Shown here piece by piece: positions 7,946 through 15,148 of a stretch of 21,332 nucleotides of DNA (position 1 is its first letter; each line of letters starts with the position of its first letter). Origin of the DNA: Betaproteobacteria bacterium UBA3031 (GTDB taxonomy: Bacteria; Pseudomonadota; Gammaproteobacteria; Burkholderiales; Eutrophovitaceae). The notes beneath the pieces are model-generated. The model saw only the letters and a program-made list of their open reading frames with translations, was not told where the DNA came from and made no database searches. A program made the translations under genes and the position numbers. The stretch covers positions 1 to 21,332 of the forward strand of contig DFDI01000099.1 in assembly GCA_002367635.1 (NCBI GenBank), given 5' to 3'.

Positions 7946-9177
7946 TTTTTATTTTTTTGCAACTTCGAATTTTGTTTGGCACCTATTCTTAGTCTAAGTG
8001 CATTAAGCTTGATAAACCCTTCAGCATCCGCTTGGTTATAGGCGCCTTTGTCGTCTTCAAAACTCGCGATGCGTCCATCGAACAACGAGTTTCGAGAGGA
8101 TTGTCTTCCCAGTACTTGGACATTGCCTTTGTAGAGTTTTAACTCTACCGTCCCGTTAACTGGTTGTTGAGATTGATCAATTAGGTTTTGAATCAGGAGT
8201 CTTTCCGGGCTGAACCAGTATCCGTTATAGATTAGTCGTGCGTATCGGGGCATGAGGTCGTCCTTCAGTGCCAAGACTTCTCGGTCAAGCGTTATCGATT
8301 CAATGGCTCGGTGAGCCTTTAACATGATGGCGCCTCCGGGAGTTTCGTAGCACCCCCTAGACTTCATACCCACATAACGATTCTCTACCAAATCTAGACG
8401 ACCGACCCCATGTTTACCGCCGAGTCTATTTAGTTCGCTTAGCACGTTGGCGGGAGATAATTTTTTCCCATTGATAGCTGAGATATCGCCACTTTTGTAG
8501 GTTAATTGAATTAATTCTCCACGCTGAGGTGCTTTTTCAGGAGACACTGTCATTCGCCACATACTCTCTTCGGGAGCGACATTAGGATCTTCAAGAACAC
8601 CACCTTCATAAGAGATATGAAGAAGGTTCGCATCCATTGAGTAGGGCGCGGCCCCTTTCTTCTTCTTAAAGTCGACTGGGATTCCCTGTTTTTCGGCATA
8701 AGCAATGAGCTTTTCTCGGGATAATAAATCCCATTCACGCCAGGGTGCGATCACCTTAACGTCTGGCATGAGCGCATATGCGCCCAATTCGAACCTAACC
8801 TGATCATTACCTTTCCCAGTTGCTCCATGAGAAATCGCATTTGCTCCAGTTTTTTTGGCAATTTCTATCAGTCTTTTAGCGATTAAAGGCCTTGCTATGG
8901 AGGTGCCGAGAAGGTATTCACCCTCATACACTGTGTTGGCTCGGAACATGGGGAATACGTAGTCACGTACAAATTCTTCTTTTAAGTCTTCTATGAAAAT
9001 CTGCTTGACTCCGGCGGCTTCCGCTTTTCTACGTGCTGGCTCAACCTCTTCTTTTTGACCCAGATCTGCCGTAAATGTAATCACTTCACACTCGTACGTT
9101 TCTTGCAGCCATTTAAGAATGACTGATGTATCTAAACCACCCGAGTAAGCTAAAACAACTTTTTCAACTTTTTTCAT
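7942..9177 (-). CDS. argG: Argininosuccinate synthase
   Basis: Joins citrulline and aspartate with ATP to give argininosuccinate, the seventh step of arginine synthesis. The 411 residues fit the common bacterial form. Motifs: the ATP pyrophosphatase loop YSGGLDTS (11-18), TADLGQ, ARPLIAKRLIEIA, and SHGATGKGNDQVRFEL (115-130), then SMDANLLHISYEGG and GRLDLVENRYVGMKSRGCYETPGG. The C-terminus ends in a short lysine- and asparagine-rich tail, and its TGA overlaps the start of the proteasome-like gene. The ATG at 9177 has only a weak purine stretch before it. It follows the MORN-repeat gene by 24 bases in the probable argD-argF cluster. Confidence 0.97.
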   Translation of the reverse strand: MKKVEKVVLAYSGGLDTSVILKWLQETYECEVITFTADLGQKEEVEPARRKAEAAGVKQIFIEDLKEEFVRDYVFPMFRANTVYEGEYLLGTSIARPLIAKRLIEIAKKTGANAISHGATGKGNDQVRFELGAYALMPDVKVIAPWREWDLLSREKLIAYAEKQGIPVDFKKKKGAAPYSMDANLLHISYEGGVLEDPNVAPEESMWRMTVSPEKAPQRGELIQLTYKSGDISAINGKKLSPANVLSELNRLGGKHGVGRLDLVENRYVGMKSRGCYETPGGAIMLKAHRAIESITLDREVLALKDDLMPRYARLIYNGYWFSPERLLIQNLIDQSQQPVNGTVELKLYKGNVQVLGRQSSRNSLFDGRIASFEDDKGAYNQADAEGFIKLNALRLRIGAKQNSKLQKNKK

Positions 9178-9201
9178 ACGTTCTTTTCGTTCAATAATAA
9201 A

Positions 9202-9693
9202 TTAAATTCGTCTGCCATCTGGTTGATTCAAAGGCTCGCCATTACGCCATTCGCCTTCGAATATTTCTCCGTTAGATGTTCTGAGCCGACCTCGGCCATG
9301 AGCGCGACCGTTGAGCCACTCGCCATCATACGCACTTCCATCTGGATTCAGTTGCACCCCCCGTCCATTCTGTCGACTTTGGACCCAGGCCCCATCATAT
9401 TGAGTGCCGTCGTGAGACGTATACACACCTTCACCCTCAGCCCAGCCGCTAACAATATCGCCTACATAATGTTCCTTGAGTTGTCCGTTGATGAACCATT
9501 TAAGTGTGCCTGATCCATTTGCGAATCCATTGATGCAGCTTCCGTCCCAGCTGATGGATTCCCCTTGTTGGGGCATCGGGTTATACACTTTGCATCCATT
9601 TTCATCTGCAATGGTCCCCATATCAAGGTCATCAGCATGAGCGAAAAAAGCACTGAAAGTAAGTATTGCGATACCAATAAAAAATCTAAACAT
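9202..9693 (-). CDS. Exported MORN-repeat protein
   Basis: A 163-residue protein of unknown function. Residues 1-20 form a signal peptide (hydrophobic core, cleavage after AHA), so the product should be periplasmic or surface exposed. Residues 47-150 hold four or five MORN-type repeats, the clearest being YDGAWVQSRQNGRGVQL (99-115), YDGEWLNGRAHGRGRL (122-137) and FEGEWRNGEP. Cys34 and Cys53 could form a disulfide. I chose the ATG at 9693 because the signal peptide starts there and AAAGGA lies about ten bases upstream; an upstream in-frame start at 9780 would bury the signal. MORN repeats often bind lipids or act as spacers, but no function can be assigned. It sits between argF and argG, with a possible promoter of its own. 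Confidence 0.8.
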   Translation of the reverse strand: MFRFFIGIAILTFSAFFAHADDLDMGTIADENGCKVYNPMPQQGESISWDGSCINGFANGSGTLKWFINGQLKEHYVGDIVSGWAEGEGVYTSHDGTQYDGAWVQSRQNGRGVQLNPDGSAYDGEWLNGRAHGRGRLRTSNGEIFEGEWRNGEPLNQPDGRRI

Positions 9694-9723
9694 ATTGAAT
9701 TTTTCCTTTGATGAGGTACAGGG

Positions 9724-9752
9724 ATTAAAAATCCTCAAGTTGTACGATACAA
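9724..9752 (-). promoter_or_regulatory. Possible sigma70 promoter for the MORN gene and argG
   Basis: Read on the minus strand, TTGTAT (9747-9752) and TTTAAT (9724-9729) are separated by exactly 17 bases. The expected start is near 9717, about 24 bases before the ATG at 9693. The GTACA/TGTAC arms (9716-9720 and 9741-9745) and the GGATT/AATCC hairpin lie over this site. It would allow the second half of the arginine cluster to be transcribed separately. Confidence 0.4.
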
Positions 9753-9800
9753 GACTCATGGGATCTATTGAAAGTTCCAATGAGCGTTAATTTATGTGTC

Positions 9801-10712
9801 TCAATTTACGACTATCCCAAGGAGTAAAAATTCCATGAGTGCCTTCTGGACGTGTAAGCGATTTTCTGCTTCGTCCCAAACAACGCTTTGGTCTCCATCG
9901 ATTACTTCAGCAGAAACTTCTTCTCCCCTATGGGCGGGTAGACAATGCATAAAAAGAGCATCTTTGGATGCCAGTGCCATTAATGAGCTGTTAACTTGCC
10001 AGCCCTGAAAATCTTGTTTTCTGAGTTTTGTTTCTTCTTCAAAGCCCATACTTGCCCACACATCAGTAGTCACTAAGTCCGCGTGATGAACGGCAGCCTG
10101 AGGGTCTGGGAAGAATTTAACATGTTTTAAATGACTTAAATCTTTTGGCCCGTATCCTGGGGGCGATGAGATATGGAGCTGGAAGTCAAGTGTTTCAGCA
10201 GCCTCCATCCAACTGTTACACATATTATTTGCATCTCCAATCCAAGCCACTGTCGCACCTCTTATGGAGCCATTTTTTTCTATAAATGTAAAAATATCTG
10301 CAAGTACTTGGCAGGGATGCTGCTGCTCAGTTAAACCGTTGATCACTGGAATGGTGCTGTGTTGCGCAAAATTTTGAATCAGCTCTTGTTCAAATGTTCT
10401 GATCATGACTAGATCACACATTCTTGAGATGACTCGGGCAGAATCAGCAACCGGTTCACCCCTACCTAGTTGTGAATCTTTGGTATTCAGATAAACAGCG
10501 CTTCCTCCTAGTTGATTCATGCCAAGTTCGAAAGATAGGCGTGTTCTTGTGCTGCTTTTCTCGAAGATCATGACTAAAGTTCTATCTTGCAGCGTTGTGC
10601 GTTGCTCGAAAGCTTTATATTTTTGCTTGATATTCTGGGTTAAGTTAAATAGGTACTGGAGTTCATTTTGGTTGAAATCGCCGAATTTCAGGAAATGTTT
10701 GAGTTCTTTCAT
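9801..10712 (-). CDS. argF: Ornithine carbamoyltransferase
   Basis: Transfers a carbamoyl group from carbamoyl phosphate to ornithine, giving citrulline. The 303 residues match anabolic bacterial enzymes. Motifs: the carbamoyl-phosphate loop SSTRTR (53-58), the HPCQ motif (132-135) in LTEQQHPCQVLAD, WIGDANNMCNSW, and the ornithine-side HCLPAHRGEEV (256-266). The start codon overlaps the argD stop as ATGA, and the sequence before it has only a weak ribosome binding site, so translation is likely coupled to argD. It is followed by a 107-base gap before the MORN-repeat gene, with no clear terminator. Confidence 0.97.
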   Translation of the reverse strand: MKELKHFLKFGDFNQNELQYLFNLTQNIKQKYKAFEQRTTLQDRTLVMIFEKSSTRTRLSFELGMNQLGGSAVYLNTKDSQLGRGEPVADSARVISRMCDLVMIRTFEQELIQNFAQHSTIPVINGLTEQQHPCQVLADIFTFIEKNGSIRGATVAWIGDANNMCNSWMEAAETLDFQLHISSPPGYGPKDLSHLKHVKFFPDPQAAVHHADLVTTDVWASMGFEEETKLRKQDFQGWQVNSSLMALASKDALFMHCLPAHRGEEVSAEVIDGDQSVVWDEAENRLHVQKALMEFLLLGIVVN

Positions 10713-11887
10713 TTTGATTCGCTTAGGAACTGTGTAATTACTGAAGAGAGAGTGGATACTAAAAACTCAATCTGCTTCTCGTCAAGAATCAAAGGCGGCA
10801 AAAGTCGAACGACTTTATCAGCAGTCACGTTGATCAGTAATCCTGCCTCAAGACCAAGGTCAACGATGGGTGCGCATGCTCGGTCTAGTTCAATTCCAAT
10901 CATGAGGCCTTTGTGTCGGATATCGATGACAGAAGTTACACCATCAAAACGTTTTGTCAGACCTTGCGTTATGGTGTCTCCAATAAACGTTGCTCGATCA
11001 AGCAAAGCATCTAATTCGATGGCTTCAATGGTCGCCATAGCTGCACGACTGACAAGTGGGTTTCCTCCGAAAGTCGAACCGTGAGTACCTGGTGTTAACG
11101 TTTCCGCGGCTTTTCCGCGCGCCAGGCAAGCGCCAATAGGGATGCCATTACCCAAACCTTTCGCAAGTGTCATCACGTCGGGAAGGATCTCGTTATGTTG
11201 GTGAGCAAACCAGGCGCCTGTTCTTCCCATACCAGTCTGAACTTCATCAACCATCATGAGCCAATCCTCTTTGTCAGCTATTTGTCTTAGCTCATTCAAG
11301 TATTGTGGAGAAGGGATCTGAACACCACCTTCGCCCTGTATGGGCTCGACAAAAATGGCGATCACGTTTTTATTGTTGAGTGCAACTTGACGTACGGCTT
11401 CAACGTCTCCAAATGGGACTCTTGCAAATCCTGATAAAAGAGGCTCAAAACCAGCCTGAACCTTGCGATTGCCTGTTGCGGAAAGTGTAGCCATTGTTCG
11501 GCCGTGGAACGATTGCTCGGTCACAATGATGACGGGTTCACTCAATCCTTTTTGGTGACCATACAGTCTGGCGAGTTTGATCGCAGCCTCGTTTGCTTCA
11601 GCACCTGAATTTGAGAAAAACACAGTCTCCATTTTGGATAGTTGGCAGAGTTTAACTGCCAGGGCTTCTTGTTCTGGAATCTGATAGAGGTTCGAGCAGT
11701 GAATTAGGGTGCTTGCTTGGTCTTGGATTGCTTTTGTTACTCTTGGGTGATTGTGGCCTAATCCAGTTACTGCGATTCCGCACAGAGCGTCAAGATAACG
11801 CTTGCCAGAAGTGTCAAAAATCCACGCACCTTCACCATGGGTAAATGCGACCGGTTTTCTCCCATACGTTTTCATGACGTTGCGCAT
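10709..11887 (-). CDS. argD: Acetylornithine aminotransferase
   Basis: Pyridoxal-phosphate enzyme that makes N-acetylornithine from N-acetylglutamate semialdehyde; family members often also act in lysine synthesis. The 392 residues fit the class III aminotransferases. Visible are GIAVTGLGHNHP, FFSNSGAEANEAAIKLAR (cofactor phosphate binding), EQSFHGRTMATLSATG, EPIQGEGG, DEVQTGMGRTG with Asp214, and the Schiff-base Lys243 in TLAKGLGNGIPIGA. The start MRNVMKTYGRKPVAF looks like betaproteobacterial ArgD; AAGGA six bases before ATG 11887 supports that start. It is the first gene of the minus-strand arginine cluster, and a 21-base imperfect palindrome lies about 50 bases upstream. Confidence 0.96.
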   Translation of the reverse strand: MRNVMKTYGRKPVAFTHGEGAWIFDTSGKRYLDALCGIAVTGLGHNHPRVTKAIQDQASTLIHCSNLYQIPEQEALAVKLCQLSKMETVFFSNSGAEANEAAIKLARLYGHQKGLSEPVIIVTEQSFHGRTMATLSATGNRKVQAGFEPLLSGFARVPFGDVEAVRQVALNNKNVIAIFVEPIQGEGGVQIPSPQYLNELRQIADKEDWLMMVDEVQTGMGRTGAWFAHQHNEILPDVMTLAKGLGNGIPIGACLARGKAAETLTPGTHGSTFGGNPLVSRAAMATIEAIELDALLDRATFIGDTITQGLTKRFDGVTSVIDIRHKGLMIGIELDRACAPIVDLGLEAGLLINVTADKVVRLLPPLILDEKQIEFLVSTLSSVITQFLSESK

Positions 11888-11938
11888 AGTGATTCCTTAA
11901 TCAGCTACCTAAATTTTTCGAAATGTTGCTTTTTTCTC

Positions 11939-11959
11939 TATGTTTCTTGAAGAAGCATA
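11939..11959. promoter_or_regulatory. 21-base imperfect palindrome upstream of argD (candidate operator)
   Basis: Arms read TATGTTTCTT (11939-11948) and AAGAAGCATA (11950-11959) around a central G. Nine of ten pairs match; the only mismatch is T11943/G11955. It lies 52-72 bases before the argD start. The symmetry is that of a dimeric repressor site. It does not look like the known ArgR box. An RNA hairpin is also possible. The regulator is unknown. Confidence 0.5.
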
Positions 11960-11966
11960 CCCTTAA

Positions 11967-12002
11967 TTGAAAAACCCGCAGGACCAGCTGCGGGTTTTTC
12001 AA
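11967..12002 (-). terminator. Rho-independent terminator of rpsT
   Basis: A perfect 14-base stem (TTGAAAAACCCGCA at 11967-11980 and its complement at 11989-12002) encloses an eight-base loop. It starts 24 bases after the rpsT stop. On the minus strand the GC core is followed by TTTTTCAATT. The flanking A and T runs make it symmetric, but no plus-strand gene ends here, so it serves rpsT and shields argD from read-through. Confidence 0.92.
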
Positions 12003-12025
12003 CAAAACGTTCAGTGGGTCAGTTG

Positions 12026-12289
12026 TTAGCTCATCGTTTTAATTGCACGAGACAGCTTACTCTTATGTCGAGCTGCTGAATTTTTATGAATGATCTTTTT
12101 GTCCGCAATGGAGTCGATTCTACTTTGAGCGCTAGCGTAAGCGCTGACGGCGACATCTTTGTCACCAGCATCTACTGCTTTTCGAACTTTTTTGATCATG
12201 GTTCGGAGTTCTGATCGTAGAGACGCGTTGTGAGCGTTCAGTTTGACAGTCTGACGAGCCCGCTTCTTGGCTGATGCAATGTTTGGCAT
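12026..12289 (-). CDS. rpsT: 30S ribosomal protein S20
   Basis: Small basic protein that binds 16S rRNA during assembly of the 30S subunit. The 87 residues are the normal length. It begins MPNIASAKKRARQTVKLNAHNASLRSELRT and has IIHKNSAARHKSKLSRAIK near the end, both family signatures. It is a single-gene unit with its own promoter (12329-12357) and terminator (11967-12002), divergent from murJ. The rpsT-murJ divergence is common in proteobacteria. In E. coli S20 represses its own translation; nothing in this leader lets me confirm that here. Confidence 0.97.
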   Translation of the reverse strand: MPNIASAKKRARQTVKLNAHNASLRSELRTMIKKVRKAVDAGDKDVAVSAYASAQSRIDSIADKKIIHKNSAARHKSKLSRAIKTMS

Positions 12290-12328
12290 GTTGTTTAGTC
12301 CCGCTTGGCGGCTAATGAAAAGGCCAGA

Positions 12329-12357
12329 AGTATAACCCTGCCTGCAGTTTTAAGCAA
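12329..12357 (-). promoter_or_regulatory. sigma70 promoter of rpsT
   Basis: On the minus strand TTGCTT (12352-12357) and TATACT (12329-12334) are separated by 17 bases, close to consensus in both boxes. The start would be near 12322, giving a leader of about 32 bases before the rpsT ATG at 12289. Confidence 0.75.
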
Positions 12358-12403
12358 TATCGGTTAAATTTTTATGCGATTTGAGGCAGAAAAACTGATA
12401 TGG

Positions 12404-12443
12404 TGGCGCGTGCAAAGGTATACAACTCACATTGAGCGCGCCA
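12404..12443 (+). repeat. Inverted repeat TGGCGCG/CGCGCCA before murJ
   Basis: Seven-base perfect arms at 12404-12410 and 12437-12443 flank 26 bases, ending 23 bases before the murJ start. A weak -10-like TATACA (12419-12424) lies in the middle. It may be a leader hairpin or an operator over the murJ promoter; it could also be chance. Confidence 0.3.
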
Positions 12444-12466
12444 ACGCCTAGAAATTATTTAAAATC

Positions 12467-14020
12467 ATGGGTTTGTTTAAGTCTTTATCGGTTGTTAGTT
12501 TCTTCACTTTGGTTTCTCGTATCCTCGGGTTAATCAGGGAAATGGTTATTGCCTCGAAGTTTGGCGCCAGCGCCTCGACTGATGCTCTCTTTGTAGCGTT
12601 TCGTATTCCTAATCTGTTGAGACGGTTGTTCGCTGAAGGTGCCTTCGCTCAGGCCTTCGTCCCGATTTTATCGGAATATCGCGAACGAGAGGGAGACGAA
12701 CGAGCCAAATTATTGATTGCCCATGTGGCCAGTTTACTCTCTTTGCTGCTTCTGGCGATATCAATACTTGGGGTGCTTTGTGCGCCTTATCTGGTTTACG
12801 TCATTGCTACGGGTTTTAATGACGCAGCAGATCAATCTGAGCTGACAGCAAATTTAATTCGCCTTACATTTCCATATTTATTATTCATATCTTTGACGAG
12901 TCTTTTTGCTTCTGTTCTGAATACCTGGGGTCGTTTTGCGGTTCCGGCGTTTACCCCGGCCCTGTTAAATATCAGTTTTATCGGCGCGGCACTTTATTTG
13001 ACTCCATTTTTCGATCCCCCGATTATGGCTCTGGGGCTAGCTATTTTAATGGGTGGGGTCGCGCAACTCGTATTTCAGATTCCGTTTTTAGTGCGACTTA
13101 AACTTTGGCCAAGATTTCATTGGAATCCTAAGGATCCAGGTGTAATTCAAATTTTGAAGAAAATGGCCCCCGCTGTAGTAGGGGTCTCTGCGGCTCAAAT
13201 CTCATTGGTTATTAATACAAATATCGCATCTAGAATGCAGACGGGTAGCGTGAGTTGGTTAACTTATGCAGATCGATTAATGGAGTTGCCGGTTGGATTG
13301 CTGGGCGTTGCGATGGGTACTGTTATTTTGCCAGCGCTATCTATGTCGGTTGCGAATAAAAAAAATGCAGAGTATCAGATCACCTTAGAGTGGGCTTTAA
13401 TCCTCATGTTGGTTATCTCAATACCGAGCGTGTTAGGACTAGTCGCTCTATCTGGACCTATTCTCATGACGCTGTTTATGCGAGATCAGTTTTCGTTCAC
13501 AGATGTATCCATGACGCAAGCTGCGTTCTGGGGGTATGGCGTCGGTTTGGTCCCAATTGTAATGATCAAACTCCTTGCCCCTGTTTTTTACGCCAATAAA
13601 GACACCAAGACACCGGTACGAATTGCTATCAAAGCTGTGATTTTTACACAGCTACTAAACGTTATTTTTTGGATGTTGTTGCCGGATCATGTGAAGCATG
13701 CAGGATTGGCTTTAGCTATTTCAGGAGGAGCTTGGTTGAACGCTGTGATGCTCATCACAGGGTTGCGCAGGCGAGGACTATTTGTAGTCAGTAATAATTG
13801 GATATTGGTTTGCAGAGATTGCGCGGTAGCGGCTGGCGTAATGACTTTGACTGTTACTTGCGTCTCTCTTAATATTGAGTGGTTGAATTTTGATTCTTGG
13901 GGACGAGCTGGATTGCTTCTGGCCGTGATATTGCTCGGGGTTATAGTCTACATACTTGGTTTAAAAGTACTTGGCCGTAAATTAAAAGAACTTTTGGTTG
14001 TGACGCAACGTCAAGCCTAA
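12467..14020 (+). CDS. murJ: Lipid II flippase MurJ
   Basis: Inner-membrane protein that moves the peptidoglycan precursor lipid II to the periplasmic face. The 517 residues, almost all in hydrophobic segments, match the 14-helix MurJ/MviN family of the MOP exporter superfamily. The start LSVVSFFTLVSRILGLIREMVIASKFGAS and the segment DALFVAFRIPNLLRRLFAEGAFAQAFVPIL carry the conserved arginines and the family signature. MAPAVVGVSAAQISLVINTNIAS and LPVGLLGVAMGTVILPALS are also typical. The ATG at 12467 has only weak purines upstream. It is divergent from rpsT. It ends 13 bases before the stop of the convergent cysB; no strong terminator separates them. Confidence 0.96.
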   Translation: MGLFKSLSVVSFFTLVSRILGLIREMVIASKFGASASTDALFVAFRIPNLLRRLFAEGAFAQAFVPILSEYREREGDERAKLLIAHVASLLSLLLLAISILGVLCAPYLVYVIATGFNDAADQSELTANLIRLTFPYLLFISLTSLFASVLNTWGRFAVPAFTPALLNISFIGAALYLTPFFDPPIMALGLAILMGGVAQLVFQIPFLVRLKLWPRFHWNPKDPGVIQILKKMAPAVVGVSAAQISLVINTNIASRMQTGSVSWLTYADRLMELPVGLLGVAMGTVILPALSMSVANKKNAEYQITLEWALILMLVISIPSVLGLVALSGPILMTLFMRDQFSFTDVSMTQAAFWGYGVGLVPIVMIKLLAPVFYANKDTKTPVRIAIKAVIFTQLLNVIFWMLLPDHVKHAGLALAISGGAWLNAVMLITGLRRRGLFVVSNNWILVCRDCAVAAGVMTLTVTCVSLNIEWLNFDSWGRAGLLLAVILLGVIVYILGLKVLGRKLKELLVVTQRQA

Positions 14021-14033
14021 GTGGCTTATCCTC

Positions 14034-14963
14034 TCAGCGCACTTGCTTGCCGACGATGGCCTCAACAGCTTTACGATTAAGGTGTGGGGCAAACATGGAG
14101 ATGAAATCGTAAACATACCCGCGCATATAGGCATTTTTTCGTATGCCAATACCGGTTGTACTGGGTTCGAACAGATGACTGGCGTCGATAGCTCTGATCT
14201 TCGTATCTCGCAATGGGTCGTAAGCCATCATCGAAACTATCCCTACGCCAAGGCCGAGCTCCACATACGTTTTAATTACGTCTGCATCTACGGCTGTCAG
14301 TATGATGTCTGGTTTTAAGCCTTTTTTTTCAAACGCTTGTTTGATGATGGGGCGGCCCGTGAAAGTAAAATCATAAGTTATTATCGGATATTCACAAATC
14401 TCTTCTAACGAAATATTTTTGCTCTTTAATAGAGGATGCCGCGGTGGTGTCAGGACGCAACGATTCCACTGGTAGCAAGGCAGCATCGCTAGCTGGTTCG
14501 TTAAGGAGGTCGCCTCTGTCGCTATGGCGATATCCACTTCTCCAGAACAGGCCATTTCGACTATGCGTGAAGGGCTTCCTTGGTATAGCGATAATCGTAC
14601 TCTAGGATACTTTTCGCGAAATAGCTTGATGACGACAGGTAGTGCGTATCGAGCTTGTGTATGCGTTGTCGCAATGGTTAAGCTGCCTGACATTTCGTTC
14701 GAGAATTCGCTACCAATCGTTTTTAGGTTACTTATTTCACTAAGGGCAGCTTGAGATTTTTTGATGATTTCTTGCCCTGGTTCTGTAATGCCAACGAACC
14801 TTTTTCCTCGCCTAATAAAGATATCGACGCCAAGTTCCTGCTCAAGTGCCTTAATCTGTTTACTGATCCCGGGTTGGGATGTGTATAGTTCTACCGCAGC
14901 CTTCGATAAATTCAGATTATGTTTTGCAACCTCGCATATGTATCTAAGCTGTTGTAGTTTCAT
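14034..14963 (-). CDS. cysB: LysR-type regulator CysB
   Basis: Activator of sulfur assimilation genes that responds to N-acetylserine. The 309-residue protein starts MKLQQLRYICEVAKHNLNLSKAAVELYTSQPGISKQIKALE, a winged helix-turn-helix nearly identical in pattern to E. coli CysB. The ligand-pocket segment ATTHTQARYALP places Thr100, Thr102 and Gln103 at the same positions as in characterised CysB, and AIATEATSLTNQLAMLPCYQWNR follows. Some features (RGKRFVGITEPGQ) are more beta-like, where the CysB/Cbl group regulates sulfate or sulfonate use. A ribosome binding site is weak (AAGGA, 16 bases away). It is divergent from ribF, with a palindrome in its probable promoter. Confidence 0.92.
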   Translation of the reverse strand: MKLQQLRYICEVAKHNLNLSKAAVELYTSQPGISKQIKALEQELGVDIFIRRGKRFVGITEPGQEIIKKSQAALSEISNLKTIGSEFSNEMSGSLTIATTHTQARYALPVVIKLFREKYPRVRLSLYQGSPSRIVEMACSGEVDIAIATEATSLTNQLAMLPCYQWNRCVLTPPRHPLLKSKNISLEEICEYPIITYDFTFTGRPIIKQAFEKKGLKPDIILTAVDADVIKTYVELGLGVGIVSMMAYDPLRDTKIRAIDASHLFEPSTTGIGIRKNAYMRGYVYDFISMFAPHLNRKAVEAIVGKQVR

Positions 14964-15019
14964 GGCTTGAGCGGCTTGATTCCTTATTTTTAGGACTTAA
15001 AAATATATGAAATTAATTC

Positions 15020-15047
15020 TATATAACTTTCTTGATCAAGGATACAA
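15020..15047 (-). promoter_or_regulatory. Probable cysB promoter with internal palindrome
   Basis: On the minus strand TTGTAT (15042-15047) and TATATA (15020-15025) are 16 bases apart. Between them lies the perfect 10-base palindrome CTTGATCAAG (15031-15040). The start would be near 15013, leaving a leader of about 50 bases. A palindrome in the spacer suits repression, perhaps autoregulation, but this is inference. Confidence 0.4.
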
Positions 15048-15111
15048 CTTCTAACAATAGCGCTTCGGTAGAACAGCTCTTACATTAGAGCTTATGCAAA
15101 AGACGATAGAA

Positions 15112-15141
15112 TTGAGCCCCAATTAATCTGTACAACATTAT
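15112..15141 (+). promoter_or_regulatory. Possible ribF promoter close to the start codon
   Basis: TTGAGC (15112-15117) and CATTAT (15136-15141) are 18 bases apart. The -10 box ends seven bases before the ribF ATG, so a transcript from it would be nearly leaderless. No Shine-Dalgarno is seen before the ATG. Confidence 0.35.
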
Positions 15142-15148
15142 TTGTTAA

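Noticed and set aside
10668..11084. 138-residue plus-strand frame across argD/argF
   Set aside because: Serine- and arginine-rich shadow of argD codons, no homology and no start signals.
14013..14027. Hairpin AAGCC/GGCTT over the murJ stop as a terminator
   Set aside because: Only five base pairs and no T run on either strand.
15075..15092. Hairpin AGCTCT/AGAGCT upstream of ribF as a small RNA or riboswitch
   Set aside because: Six base pairs only and no FMN riboswitch features; riboswitch control of ribF is also not expected in this group.
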